Positions 27,319 through 47,999 of a stretch of 64,000 nucleotides of DNA are shown here, in pieces. Positions within the stretch are counted from its first letter, which is position 1; every line of letters starts with the position of its first letter. Both the position numbers and the translations under genes were made by a program. The stretch comes from Chrysomallon squamiferum (taxonomy: Eukaryota > Mollusca > Gastropoda > Neomphalida > Peltospiridae), in contig CM022671.1 in the NCBI GenBank assembly GCA_012295275.1, positions 32,280,927 to 32,344,926 of the forward strand. The letters are read 5' to 3'. The notes beneath the pieces are model-generated. The model was not told the DNA's origin, made no database searches, and saw only the letters and a list, made by a program, of their open reading frames with translations.

Positions 27319-27682
27319 TTAATATTAATAATTAAAAAACAAATACAACCAATGTTACAGTTACAGATACTATGTGTCTCAAGACAGACAATGACCATAA
27401 GAAGAATACAAATAATACTGATGATGATGAAAATGTACTGGGGAAAAAAAATTGGTCTAAATCTGTTTTATTGAATGTGAAATCGACATGATTAATTTTT
27501 AATCAAAAATATATTTAAATTTCTAACGAATTCAAATTGTTGTAATTTTCAAATCATCCATATTAATTTATCAGTTATTATTATTCTTTTTGCTTTTGTT
27601 GTCATCATTTTCGTTACGATTTTTACTATTGTTATTCTTCTCATCATCATCCTGTTGTAATTATTGTTGTTGTTGTTGTTAC

Positions 27683-27748
<66 letters not shown>

Positions 27749-29685
27749 TTTACTCCAAATAAATTCATCGTTACTATTATGAAGGCTATCGCTATCATAT
27801 AAATTAAAGCATGTTATTTTTTTGACAGTGTTTCTTACAGTCGTTTCCTTTTTAACGATTTCGTTTTTCGTTTAGTGGATTTTGTGCAAACCTCATCCGT
27901 AATAGTTCTCTGAATCGACAAATTGATTTATTTATTCTTTCCTTTATTTGTTTATTTTTGTTTATTTGTTTGTTTATCAAATACTTTGTTATGTGAACGC
28001 TAAAGATCCTTCGCTGTTAAAATCTATCAGGAAAACGTATGACTACTACTACTACTAAAGTACTTCTATTAAATGCATGTATTACTGAAACAACAACAAC
28101 TACAATTTCTACTACTACTACTACTACTACTACAGTTATTACTACTTGCACGCATTCCGATTTCCTCGTAAAATAAGTGTAGTATTCTTGGTATTATTTA
28201 CTGCAAATAATTGCATTGTTACCTGGGTCACATCTGTGCTATAGATTACATCTAAGTATTGCATAATCGAAATACAGACACGTTTCTATTCTGTAAAATG
28301 TTTTTCTTAATTTTAATGTTTGTTGTTTTCTATTTTACTGTTAGTCGAGATGTTTCTTTTTCGTTTCGTTTTCTTCTTCTGTTTTTCTGTGGCAGTCGAT
28401 TTATTGTTAATCAGACTAGAGTCAGTATATTTAAAACATGTTGTCTGGTTTGTATACAAACAGTTAAAACCAGGTGTATATTTATCCGCCGGTGCTCCAC
28501 AACCGGTTTATCACAGGTCATATTATGTTTTCCTGTCAGTGGGAAGGAAAATATAAAAGATAGTATGCTGCTGATACAGAAAGAGTAGCCACTTTAGTGT
28601 CTGTGAGGGTTTTCTCTGTGGTTATCTGTATTGTTCTCTGACGTGTGTATGACACATAAGTTATAATTTATAACTGTGAATTGGTAACGTGCTGTGTTCA
28701 TCATTAAAATAATATTTCTTCCTATCTTCCGAGTGCATGTTTCATTTTGCTACTGTCAAATAATATCTGTGATGGTGACAATAATCTAACTCATAAAACC
28801 TTGTAACTTATAAAAACCAGGAACGAATAAAAAATCTACTATTATCCTGCCAATATGATTTTGACGTAACTATATATTTTTTTTTAATTACTACATGCAA
28901 AATCAGTGGTTACTACTGCAACAACTACTACTCTTTCTATTATTAACATTACTACCACTATTACTACCACTATTACCACCACTACCACTGCTGCTATTAC
29001 TACTACTACTAGAACAACCATTACTACTACTGATATTATTACTATTATTGTTATTTATGTTAATATGATTGTTATTTTTATTCTTAGTGTTATTGTTGAT
29101 ATGTTTGTTGTTATTAATGGATAACATTATTAAGGGCTGTTGTTGTTGTAGTTGTTATAATATACTTATTATTATGTCTGTTATAAAATCAACACTGTAT
29201 GCTAAACAAATTAAGTGCAGGTTTGAAGTTATCAATTAGAAGTGAGGTATGTTTTATTTTTGTAGAATGTCCAGAACTGAACACTATATGATCATTGTTG
29301 AAAAACTGTGTAATAAAATATATATCATCAGTATTACATACATGTATGTATATATACATCCATATGTATTTGTATGTATATATGTATGCATACACATTTA
29401 TGTATTTGTGTTTCCATGTGTTTATTTACATCAGAGGAACTAATTCATGTTATCATTTTTATTCTTATTATTTCAGTTTGCCAAAAAATCACTTTTACTC
29501 AGTGGAAATGAATGTAATATTTTTTTTGAAACTGTAATTATTAAGGAGATTGGAGGAACCTAAATTTTTAGGCTTTAAAATCAGAACAAAACAGCAAACT
29601 GGTTATATTTTATTACAGTCGGTATGTCACACGCAGTAACATTTTATTCACTGTAATGTCTTTACTTTAGCATTCAGCCAGTCCA
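27286..29685. other. DsbA intron relic between genes 3 and 4
   Basis: No exon. Sequence matches the DsbA 3' flank (27300-27690), then intron 2 (27750-28950, including the conserved core with AATATAAAAG), then the DsbA upstream flank and the next cysteine-rich 3' flank. Junctions fall in (ATT)n and (ACT)n tracts. Confidence 0.7.
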
Positions 29686-30071
29686 TCATTGGTTTAATAC
29701 GTAGTCTGAAAAAACAATTAAAAAACGCCAATTAAAACAAAAAAAACAAACAAAATTTGAAAAACAATTAAAAACAAAACAACAAAAAACAAAAAACAAT
29801 TAATAACACCCCCTACAATAATTTTACTGTATGTATTTATTTTACTATTGCTACACTATTTGTTCTCCTTCTGGTATTACTATCACAGCTGTTACTATTT
29901 CTACTGCTGTGTTTTTACTATTATTATCACGACTACCACCACCAGTACTACTACCACTATAACTACTATCACTACCACTACTACAGCCACTACTAATAAT
30001 AACACAACCACTGCCATTACCACTACCACTACTACAAAAACCACTTCCACTACCACTACAACAACAGATGA

Positions 30072-30137
<66 letters not shown>

Positions 30138-30523
30138 CATCATTATTTTTGTTGTTGCTACACATATTGTCATTGTTTTTGTTGTTGTAGTTATTGTGTT
30201 GTTGTTTTTGTTGTTGTTATTGTGATTTTTTATTATTATTATTACTGCAGTACCGTAGACATATTGGTAACAAGAAGGATCTGGGTTGTATTTTCTGCAG
30301 CACTCTATTGACATGATTAACTCGACTTCAACCCTGTCATCTTCCTGACAGATGTAGAGGAAACACCCTTTTCGGGTGATGTGTCCGTATTCACACTCAG
30401 TCGTGGTGGTAGGTGGGCCTTCGATGGTAGGAAGAGTTGTCATGGAAACCGGCAGAGCTGAAATAATAAGTTTAAATATTCTCACAATATGACAAATACA
30501 GAACAAACAACAAACACACACAC

Positions 30524-30562
<39 letters not shown>

Positions 30563-30742
30563 CTACATATATTACATACATCCATACATATACAAAAATA
30601 TGCAAGAAATGTTTTTAAAATAAGAAAAATAATAAATTAATTAACGTAAAATTTTTATTCTTGTTATTGTTATTGTTTTCTTAATATTATTTTGTATTAT
30701 TATTATTATGACTACTATTATTATTATTATTTTGTATTATTA

Positions 30743-30818
<76 letters not shown>

Positions 30819-30957
30819 TGTAGTACCAGGTATTGTTCGTTATACTCACTTGTGGTGGTAGTTGGGCCTTCGGTGATAGGAAGAGTTGTCATGGAAACCG
30901 GCAGAGCTGAAATCATAAGTTTAAATATTCTCACAATATGACAAATACAGAACAAAC

Positions 30958-30992
<35 letters not shown>

Positions 30993-32144
30993 CTACATAT
31001 ATTACATACATCCATACATATACAAAAATATATGCAAGAAAATGTTTTAAAATAAGAAAAAAATAATAAATTAATTAACGTAAAATTTTTATTCTTGTTA
31101 TCAATCGCTATTATTATTATTTTGTATTATTATTATTAAACAAATTATAATTAAAATTATTATTATTATTTTTATTAATCTTATTCCATTTATTTTATTT
31201 TGTTATTAATTAAAATTAATTAATTATTATTATTATTATTTTATGGAATTATTATTATGCAAATTACAATTCATTTTATCTTATTAAAATGGGATAATTA
31301 TTATTATTATTATTATTAAATTAAATTGTTATTATTGTTATTGTCACGAATGATTAGAATTATTTTAAACCATTATTACAAAGAAATACTATTGGTTCTT
31401 ATTTATTACATTATTAAATTATTTTGTTCTGTTTTATTACGACTATATTATGACAAATACGTTACACTCAGTAGTTTGGTAGTTGGGCCTTCGGTGATAG
31501 GAAGAGTTGTCATGGAAAAAACAGAGCTGAAACAAAAGTTTAAATATTCTCACAATATGACAAATACATTTTGGACATAAGAACAAACACACAGTTATTT
31601 CTACACATATTAGAACAGTTCAAGATCATACATACATAAAAATATGCAAGAAAGTGTCTTTAAAATAAAAAAAAATTAAATAATTAACGTAAATTTCTGT
31701 TTTACTTGCCATATAAAATCGCTGATTAATTTTGTTCAAAAATATAAGATTAATCAAACAAAAACTAATTGTTGTTCATTTCACAGTAATTGCACGAGTT
31801 GTTTCTTGTTTGTTTTGTTTGTTTATTCCATTTGTTTCTTTGTTCTATAATTATAAAATTAATTAACTAATTATTATTATTTATGGAATTCTTATGCAAA
31901 AAGACAATTCATTTTATCTTACAAAATGGGATAAATGGTGTAAAATGTGAAAGAGAGAGTGAAAAATATTGTCACGAATGATTAGAACTTTAAACCATTA
32001 TTACAAAGAAATACTAGTGGTTTCTTATTGCTACAAGCAAATATTTTCATCTATTTTATTACGACTATATTATGACAAATACTCACCAGTAGTTTGCAAA
32101 ATGAAAAAACCGAGCACAAAACTTATTACAACTGCGGTCGCCAT
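29686..32144 (-). CDS. Secreted six-cysteine peptide, gene 4 (three or four exons)
   Basis: Signal exon 32144-32087 encodes MATAVVISFVLGFFILQTT with donor G|GTGAGT and TATA at 32217-32222. Exon 2 (30457-30254) encodes the linker and C-x9-C-x4-C-x15-CC-x8-C; between cysteines 3 and 4 it reads QEDDRVEVELIMSIE, unlike the W-containing loop of the other genes, so surface charge differs greatly. Exon 3 (29705-29686) gives DYVLNQ and TGA. A 57-bp linker mini-exon (30906-30850) lies upstream of exon 2; using both would give two linkers. The intron crosses the mosaic 31083-31860. Poly(A) signal at 29643-29648. Function unknown. Confidence 0.7.
30850..30906 (-). CDS. Thr/Pro linker mini-exon (block IV)
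   Basis: Same structure as 24722-24778: TTTCAG acceptor, A|GTGAGTATAA donor, phase 1 at both ends, coding LPVSMTTLPITEGPTTTT. Present in two blocks, so it predates their separation or was spread by conversion. Confidence 0.55.
31083..31860. other. Interleaved mosaic of exon-1 and exon-2 flanks
   Basis: Short pieces of the signal-exon unit and of the mini-exon unit alternate here in register: for instance GACAAATAC, then CTCAGTAGTTT, then GGTAGTTGGGCC, then later CAGTTATTTCTA followed by CATACATAAAAATATG. Extra TTATTA insertions are scattered through it. The mini-exon copy (31526 leftwards) has lost a base after CTCTG and is frameshifted. Looks like two paralogous units merged. Confidence 0.7.
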
Positions 32145-32690
32145 TTTGAATTTATTGATAAGAACGTGTAAATGACCCAGTTATTTCTATTGTATCTTAG
32201 AACTTAGTTCTAGATCTTTATAATAATAATAATAATAATAATAATATAAATAATAATAATTCTATTATCTCTAAATCTGTTTTACTGAATATAAAATCCA
32301 CATGATTAATTTTGTTAAAAAATATATTTTAATTTCTTACGAATTCAAGCTTGCAAGAGTTGTATTTCTTAGAGTAATCTTTTTCTATTTATTTATTTGT
32401 TTCTTTGTTTGTTTGTTTTTTGTTTGACTCTTTGTTTTTTATTTGTTCAATACTTATTAAATTAATTAACGAATTATTATTATTTATGAAATTCTTATGC
32501 AAAACGACAGTTCATTTTATCTTACAAAATGGGATAAATGGTGTAAAATGTGAAAGAGAGAGTGAAAAAAATTGTCACGAATGATTAGAATTTTAAACCA
32601 TTATTACAAAGAAATACTAGTGGTTTCTTATTGCTACAAGCAAATGATTTTATCTGATTTTATTACGACTATATTATGACAAATACTCAC

Positions 32691-32748
32691 CAGTAGTTTG
32701 CAAAATGAAAAAACCGAGCACAAAACTTATTACAACTGCGGACGCCAT
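32691..32748 (-). CDS. Alternative signal exon 2 of block IV
   Basis: Encodes MASAVVISFVLGFFILQTT, donor G|GTGAGT, TATA box at 32821-32826. Same phase 1 exit as all other signal exons; could serve gene 4 as an upstream first exon. Confidence 0.6.
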
Positions 32749-32822
32749 TTTGAATTTATTGATAAGAACGTGTAAATGACCCAGTTATTTCCATTGTATC
32801 TTAGAACTAAGTTCAAGATCTT

Positions 32823-32864
<42 letters not shown>

Positions 32865-33704
32865 TACAAAACCAAAACAAACAATGTTACAGTTACAGAT
32901 ACTATGTGTCTCAAGACAGACAATGACCATAAGAAGAATACAAATAATAGTGATGATGATGAAAATGTACTGGGCAAAAAAAAAATTGGTCTAAATCTGT
33001 TTTATTGAATATGAAATCGACATGATTAATTTTGTTCAAAAATATATTTAAAGTTCTTACGAATTCAAACTCGTAATTTTCAAATCATCCATATTAATTT
33101 ATCAGTTATTAATATTGTTTTTCCTGTTGTTGTCATCATTTTCGTTACGAATTTTACTATTGTTATTCTTCTTATCATCGTCCTGTTGTTGTTGTTGTTG
33201 TTATTATTATTATTATTATTATTGTTTTCTTATTTTTGTTTTTCTTATTTTTCTTATTTCTGTTTTTTGAACACTTATATGATCAATAGCACATACTGAA
33301 CCAATTGATTATAATAAGAGTAGTAATAGCAATAATAACAACAATAACGATGATGATGATAATGATGACTAAGCACTAACAAGAAAACCAAGAAGAAGAA
33401 GAAGAAGAAGAAAAGAAGAAAATATTTTAGATTTTGAAACGAAGACACGTTCAATATACTTATTATGCACTGCATATTTTTATCTGGCACCGTTTCGCTA
33501 AACTTGGATTTCTGTGTGAATAATAAATGAAAAGAAACAAGAGAGTAAAACGCGTTGAATATTTTATTTACTACTTGCAACAACAACATACAGCGATATC
33601 TAACATACACCTTATTAACAAAGGTTTTATACATAGACACATTCATACATGCATATACGTACTTACATACCTACATACATATATAGTTGACGCATATAGA
33701 GTGA

Positions 33705-40302
<6,598 letters not shown>

Positions 40303-40788
40303 TTTGTTTTTATATCTAAAAGTTTCAGCGTGTACGGCGACACAAAGATTAGTGACACGAAAACGTACAACAATGGACTTTAACACTGAGGGTGGATAAC
40401 TGTATCAGGTGACATTTTTCACGTGACCATGACTAAGCTTTTCCCAGGTATATTAAGGGACGATTCAAAATAACAGTTGGGAGGGGTATACTTATTAATT
40501 ATAATATGTGTGTACTCAATACATATATGATATATGAATCTGTGAATATATGTGTACATGTGAATATTATACAAAAATTACAGACATGTATGTATCTATG
40601 AATGTATGTGTGCATGAATGTATACTAAAGCGTGTGAATGTTTTTTTTTTTTTTTTTTTTGTTTTTGTTTTGTTGTTGTTGTTTTTTTTGCGCGCGTTTC
40701 TTTGTATGGATGAATGGATATGTACATACATAAGAATGAGCAAATGCATTATTATATCTAAGTGCGCGCTAATTCTTACTCATGAATA

Positions 40789-41092
40789 TTCAGTTTATTT
40801 GACAAGAGGTCAGAGACGTAAAAATCCCAGAAAAAAAACAATGTCAGTGTATTTGTGTCTTGTGGGAATCAAATTTATTTGTGTGTTCTTGTGTCGTGGC
40901 TGAAACATCTCGAATACTTCGTACACAGATGTGATAAAATCTTGTTACTTATTCAGTTATTCAAATCAGTTATTCAAATGAGTCATTAGAACTGACGTGT
41001 TCCATACACAGTCAGACAATGTCGTAGAATTAGACAGAATTATCAGACTTAGACGATGACTCTGTTCTTAAAATTAATGCACGGTCTGAAAC
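40789..41092 (+). mobile_element. Dispersed element, copy 1
   Basis: About 300 bp, present in reverse orientation at 63085-63385 with high identity and in truncated form at 15030-15092. Here the 3' end runs into a long (AAAT)n array. No open frame. A SINE-like retroposon with an (AAAT)n tail would fit; I do not see a clear tRNA-like promoter. Confidence 0.5.
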
Positions 41093-41278
41093 AAATAAAT
41101 AAATAAATAAATAAATAAGTAAATAAATAAATAAATAAATAAATAGATAAATAAATAAATAGATAAATAAATAGATAAATAAATAAATAAATCAATAAAT
41201 AAATAAATAAATAAATAAATAAATACATAAATAAATCAATAAATCAATAAATAAATAGTAAATAAATAAATAAATAAC
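41090..41278. repeat. (AAAT)n array
   Basis: Tetranucleotide array with occasional GATA and TCAA variants, directly after the dispersed element. Confidence 0.9.
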
Positions 41279-41650
41279 CAGAAAGAAAAACAAGTGTGAA
41301 GATACAACGATAATATATAGGATGAAGTTCTTTTGCTATTAAAATTACTACGATCACCACCACCTGTATTACTACTTCAACTACTACAACTGATACTAAT
41401 ATTAACACCATTACCACTGCTTCTACTACTACTGCTAAAAATACCACTACTATTACCATCACTACCACTGCTACTATAACAACCATTACTATTACTACTA
41501 TCACTACCACTACTACTCCTAATATTATTAACATTATTGTTATTTATGTTGTTATCATTGTTATTTTTATTGCCGATATAGTTAATATGTTTCTGGTTAT
41601 TACTGGAGTTGTTTATTATTATGGGCTGTTGTCGTCGTAGTTGTTATACC

Positions 41651-41771
41651 TTCTAGATGGTTTTAAATTGTAAAATATTTGCTAACAAACGACTAACTAC
41701 TAAATTATTCAATTATTATTGCTGTCTTTACTTTAGTTGATGTCGTTGTCGTTTTTTGTGTTGTATTTTTA

Positions 41772-41815
<44 letters not shown>

Positions 41816-41958
41816 TATCTACTTCTGCTAGTACTGACGCTGCTTTTACTACCGTCACTGCTACAAATACTACCACTACTGTATATCAAAGCCACCACTG
41901 TTACTATTATTATACCACAACAATTTTTAATGTTGCTATTTTTATTTCTATCTTTGTC

Positions 41959-41990
<32 letters not shown>

Positions 41991-43158
41991 CTCTGTAATC
42001 ATGGATGTTGGACAAAATGGTTAATTTCTGCACCATTTAATTTGTTTTCCGAGTGGCAGTACAAAAGACGATAAAAAAAAAAGTGTGTAAATATAGCAAT
42101 TACTAACACAGCTTGTTAATAACAAAGCAAAATGCTACAAGCCAATTAGAGGGAAGACTCCTGAATAAAGACATCACTCCGTTTACCTTGAACTTTAATT
42201 ATAACCAAAGGTCATCAGCCTTTGTTCGAACAGAAAAGAAACAGAGGCGCGACGGAAACCAACAAACCAAACTAGGTTTGAACCATTCTTAAAAAAAAAA
42301 ACTGACTTGATTCAGTTCAAAAGAAAATAATTTAAATAGATTTTAATCAAGTTATTATTGTTATTATTAGTAGTAATAAGAGTTAGGGGCGTTTTCAGGG
42401 TTACAGAAAGGAAAAAAAGAAGTTATGGTTTAAATATAATGGTTTAAATATAAATGAAATGGTTTTGTTAATGGTGTTGGAATTAAATCAGCACTATTCT
42501 AAAAAGGTCGCTGCTTTGGTTAGTTGTGTATGTTTTTGTTTAAAATAAAGAAACGTGTAAAATCTGTGTTAATCACTTTGTCACGGTTGGTTAACTAGTT
42601 ATTATAAGAGTCAAAAATGTACCAACTGAGTTTGAAACACACCTGAAACAACTGCTTTAAATACAAAAAAAAAAAAAAAAAAAAAAATGATAAATACAAA
42701 AAAAAAAATATAATAATAATAATAATAAAAAATAATAATTAAAAAAAGACCTTAATTGGCTGAGGGCATTTGTCAGTCAGACGTTACTGATTAATTAGTT
42801 AATTTTAACAAATTGTTGTCGCTACCGGACTTCACCATAAACATACAGTTTATTTAAATGTAACACACGTAATAGAAAGATTCAGTACAATGTGTCGTAT
42901 ATTCTCGTCTTGCCCAAAACAGCTTATCGGACTCAAAAGCCAAATTTAAACAACAAAATGTGAGAGGTTATAATAAAAAAATAAAAACTATATAATTATA
43001 AGTTAAATTAGGATAAAATATGAATAATATTATTACTATTTACTGATTTAACAGTAATACAAACACGAATAACAGAATCAAATGTTATACGTCTGTATCT
43101 TTTTAAAATAAATATAAAATAACGTTAATCCATATCCATATCTTTTCCTCCTCTCCAA

Positions 43159-43160
<2 letters not shown>
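41651..43160. other. Unique sequence right of the array
   Basis: No gene seen. (ACT)n at 41770-41815 and (ATT)n near 41960-41990. A segment at 42080-42250 lacks simple repeats and clusters possible sites: AACAAAG and CCTTTGTT (SOX-type, opposite orientations), CAATTAG (homeodomain) and AAAGGTCA (nuclear-receptor half-site). It may be regulatory. Confidence 0.3.

Positions 43161-43162
<2 letters not shown>

Positions 43163-43247
<85 letters not shown>
43163..43247. repeat. (CA)n microsatellite
   Basis: About 42 uninterrupted CA units. A second (CA)n tract is at 43733-43803. Confidence 0.95.
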
Positions 43248-43250
<3 letters not shown>

Positions 43251-43731
43251 CACACATACACACATACAGACAGACATACATACATAAATACATAATACAT
43301 ACATGCACACATGCATACAGGCTCACATGTACACACATAAACACTTTCATAAACACATATATAAATACATAAATATATACATACATACATATTTACATAA
43401 ACACAAACACATGAACATACACATTATACACACATACACAATTAAATACGCATATCTGTTTATACACATAAACGCGTAATTCCTTGGTGCTTTTTATTTC
43501 ATTTTGCTTTTCTTTGAGATCAGCCAAGGTCATGCTTATTATCAGAATCAATACGTCTACGTGAAACTCGGGTGAACTAATGATACAGACAGGACGAACA
43601 CGACACGTCTTCCTTACGTCAGTCAATCAGTTAGTGAGGTGAAGGTGAAGGCTACGGCTGGTCTCACGAAGACAGGTCAACTGGAAATGGATATTGATAA
43701 ACAGGTCAACTGAATCCGTTTATATTAAAAT

Positions 43732-43803
<72 letters not shown>

Positions 43804-43805
<2 letters not shown>

Positions 43806-44326
43806 ATACATGCACATATAAACATACATGAAAATACTAGTATCCACACACATACACATATATAGTTGATCTGTTTATATTAACAATCATTTATATGTTT
43901 TAGTACATGAGTTCAAATGTCTGAAATAATATTATACAGATGAAGATAAAGCAAAAAAGATGGCGTGATACGTTTATACAAGCTTAAATTTCTTATTCTT
44001 CTTATTATTATTATTATTATTTTTTTTTTTTTCAAGGAAGGGTACAGGGGATTCCTGTGCGGATATAGAAAATAACTGGGTCATATTATTTGACCTTCAT
44101 TATTAAAAATCCTCTACCCGGTTTTGTTTTGATGGTGAAAAATATTTAAAAGTCGGTCACTGGTTAATGTGTTAGATACATTAGTGCTGGTTTTGATATC
44201 TGTGTTAATTATTCCAATTTGATACTTAAATCGACTGAATTATTAAAATGAATTATTGTTAACATTGAATTATTTATTGGCAATTAAAGTAGAATAATTT
44301 TATTTTTATTTTAGAAACATTTTTGA

Positions 44327-44362
<36 letters not shown>

Positions 44363-45998
44363 TGTTGTTGTTGTTGTTAATCTTATTATGTTGTTGTTGT
44401 TGTTATTAATATTAGTATTTTTAGTATTACTGTTATTATTATTTTAAATTTTTAATAGAAGAATTAAAATTGTGTATTTAGTTATTTTATTTATTTCATT
44501 TTATTTTATTTTATTATTCTCTGTGCATTTTATTTATAATATTTTAACAGTATCATACTAAAAACAAGAATAAAAAAATAAGAAAAAGAGAAAGTTTTTA
44601 AAAATATATAAAAAAATATGGATAAACAAAATAAATAAATCCTCGCAATACAATAAATAAATAAATAAATAAAGATAAAAACAACACAATAAATATAATA
44701 TAGTAAATTTCACACAGTCAAAGAGTTCGTTTTACAGGGGAGCTAACCTAAACCGGTTTTAGTCAAAGAATACAGTTTGTACGTATTAATCAAACTAAAA
44801 CTGTGCACTATTCATGTTGATCATAACACATCATGCTATGGCTACACAACAGAATAGAGTCAGGTGCACATCCACGGTGAATGGCGTCCATGTCAAGCAC
44901 TAAAACTGCACCTCTGTCCATATTCAAGATAACTTTAACATAAATTCAGCTAAAAAGTACCAGTCAAGTTTAACAGAAGGTGCTCAGTGGCGCCCCCACT
45001 CCTTCAAGTTACGCCCAGTGCACGTGCAATACTTGATATACTTGATGCACAGAGTAACAACTAATCTACATTGAAAAAACCGTCTTTACAGATAACATTT
45101 CGAATCACGTGATGGTAAATAACCACGACAGAACTGTTCGAACAGTTTTCTACGGCAAGCTTGGCAACAGTTGTGTAAAAAGCTTTCAAAAATAGAATAA
45201 CTAAAACGTTTTCTATGATGTAATTACTCAAAAATGATTTACATCACTGGTTAACCGTGGGTGGACGAGTGGGCGAGTGGGTGGGTGAGTTGGCCAGCCA
45301 AACATTCTTTGCGCAGGACTCACTTCACACGACTGAGAAAACCGCATGATGTCTCTCAGCCTGCCTTTTGCATTAAATACGGTACAAACAACAGCTCTGC
45401 AAAGATGATTAAAAAAAGCGGCGTTTTCACGCGTCAAAGTAGCTGAGGAGGTACAGTTACACATCGTTGTTATAAATATTAGTAAAGGTTACGGCATTTC
45501 ACGTAAAAAAGTTAAAAAATGACCATTCAAGACGTACTTTGGTCGTTTGTTTGTACTTAAGCGCCTTGAGGCAGTTGCGTACTAGGTGAAAGGTATTGTT
45601 CCATTGACAAGTGACATATTTATGGAGATCGATGAAGAGCGTGAATTAATGAACTAGTATGCAGGGTGTCTGTTAATTAATAATCTACATCAGACATGTA
45701 ATGTGTGTTATAAAGATACATATATATATATATCATGCACCAGATCGTAATTAGGCCCATCTTTTGTTCATGTCCGTGATGTTTGCATGAAAAAGAAAAT
45801 TACATTATTCTAATGCTGTCGGAGACGAATTCTTTTATTTATCCAAATGTACGAAATATTTGGAGAAAATGATTATAGCTGACCTTCGAGAACTGAATGG
45901 TTCAAAAGTCGACGTACAAGAACAGAACGCGGTCGCCTCCAAACGAAAATAAAAATTTCTCAGTGAACACCTCTCAGTTTATAGTTTATTATTATTAA

Positions 45999-46048
<50 letters not shown>

Positions 46049-46500
46049 ATGTTGTTGTTGTTGTTCTTTCATATCCATTATCAAACTAACCATTCTGTAG
46101 CTTAAAAATCTTATTTAATAAATAAATAAACGATGTTTTATATTTTAATCAAATTGAAAAGAAAAAAGCAACAAGAGTTCCAGCAGCACCAGCAGTAACA
46201 ACAACAATAACAAAAATACCGTTTGTCGAAAATGTTTTTAAAATAATAAAAATAATTTAAAAACTATAAAAATAAAAATAAATATATACAAAATAAAATA
46301 GATGAAATATAAAAAAAAAAAAAAAAACTGAATTAAGCAAACAACATTAAGCTAATTAACTATCATACATGTACAACGGAACAAAACAAACAGCTTTGCG
46401 GCTTAAAAAAAAAAAAAAAAAAAATCAAAAAAAAAATCAATATGTTTTACTCCATAAAAATAAACAAAATAAATAAACAGAATAAATAAACTGATATCCA
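43804..46500. other. Gene-free stretch
   Basis: No supported exon. (ATT)n at about 44331-44360 and 45985-46044, (AT)n at 45720-45733. The part at 44900-45480 is non-repetitive and CpG-containing with two opposed open frames of 60-80 codons that resemble nothing I know. Confidence 0.5.
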
Positions 46501-46860
46501 CCATTAATTCTTTTTTGTTCCGATTGGCACATTTTCCATTTATTGTCAACTGCCGACAGCTTCAATCGTTGTGTGTGTAATTTTACCTCAGTCGAGCTAT
46601 TTTTAGCCGAGACCCCGTTCATATTTGCCACAGGTCGACGCTTTTGGGTTGAAGCTAAACAAAAGTGAGCTATTTTTAGCTCGAACAGCTCCTTCGTCTG
46701 TACACATGGTGCAGTGTAAGATGCCGCGGAACAATGGAAGTTCGTCGTTCAGTTTCGCGTTTACCGGTCTTGGCGGTGTTTCGTGCTCAGTCTGTATCAT
46801 AGAAGCAGACGAGAATCTTTCCTAAGAAAACACGTTCCGCTTGTTGATGCGATTTCGTAA
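46500..46860 (+). promoter_or_regulatory. CpG-containing island with paired MEF2-type sites
   Basis: CTATTTTTAG, the perfect MEF2 consensus, occurs at 46597-46606 and 46670-46679, the second inside a GAGCTA/TAGCTC inverted repeat. The island is richer in CpG than its surroundings and ends in C|GTAAGTACT at 46857, a strong plus-strand donor, so it may be a promoter with a non-coding first exon. No coding match. Confidence 0.3.
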
Positions 46861-47319
46861 GTACTATTTTGTTCGCTTTTGTTTTGTGTATGGATTTTCA
46901 ATCAGTTGCTGGTTTTTTTGCGTTATAATTCTGGATCGTACGCACATGTGTTCATTTTGCGCGAAGCAGACGCGAAATGGGGATAAAATGTTTATTAAAT
47001 ATAGGTCAGGGGAGACTGGACTGTACGAACGTAATAATGTCTGATGGACTGGCTGAAAATAATTAGTTGTTTGTTTAAAAAAGTGATGAAAATTTGGTTC
47101 ACTATTTAAAGCGCAACAGTGCATTGCAAGTTAAATAATTGAAATTTTCTTTTTGTTTTTCTATTTAAAAAAAAATCTTGATGTTGTTGCCATCTTTACC
47201 ATTTGTATTATTTATTATGTTTTTGTTATTGTTAATGCAGATGTTGCATTTGTTTTGTTTTGTTTTAATTTTATTATTATGTTATCATTTCGTTTGCTTT
47301 TGTGCTTTAAAAAGGATTA

Positions 47320-47550
47320 AATATTTTTGTATGTGTTTATAAATGTATGTAAATATATACGTACACACATATATATTTATCTATGTATGTATGTATGTAT
47401 GTATGTATGTATGTATGTTTGTATGAATGTATGGATGTACAAATATATTTCCAAAAATATGTATATTAAAACAAATAACAATATTAAAATTAATGTACAA
47501 ACAATTAACATTTTAATATATTATTTATGTATATACAACAACAACAATGA

Positions 47551-47606
<56 letters not shown>

Positions 47607-47610
47607 CTAG
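47320..47610. repeat. (TATG)n and (AAT)n microsatellites
   Basis: (TATG)n at 47383-47418 and (AAT)n at 47547-47603, with AT-rich sequence between. Confidence 0.85.
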
Positions 47611-47999
47611 TTTCGATTGTTTAATCCTCTTATATCAATCTCTATACAAAATACTTACTCATGTGAATGCTGCTCCCAAAATCCGGATTCCAGATTTGTT
47701 AAAACGTTGATCTCAATTGCATGCCAACAAACCTAAGTTTAAGTGAACGGGTACAAAACAAACAAAACAGAATAAATAAAGTCTGTACTATTTTCGAAAA
47801 TAGATCGTGTGCTGCTATCATTTTAAATTACATATATCTGAACGTAATTTGAAACAAAATAATTAGAGATAATCGTGTCTTTACTGACAGAAGCTATTCA
47901 TCGCTGTATTAGTAGAACCGTTGTTGAACTTATTATTTATTAGCAGCACTGGCGTGCATAACAGTTACACGGGTTTCACAGGGTCGTATACATATTAAT

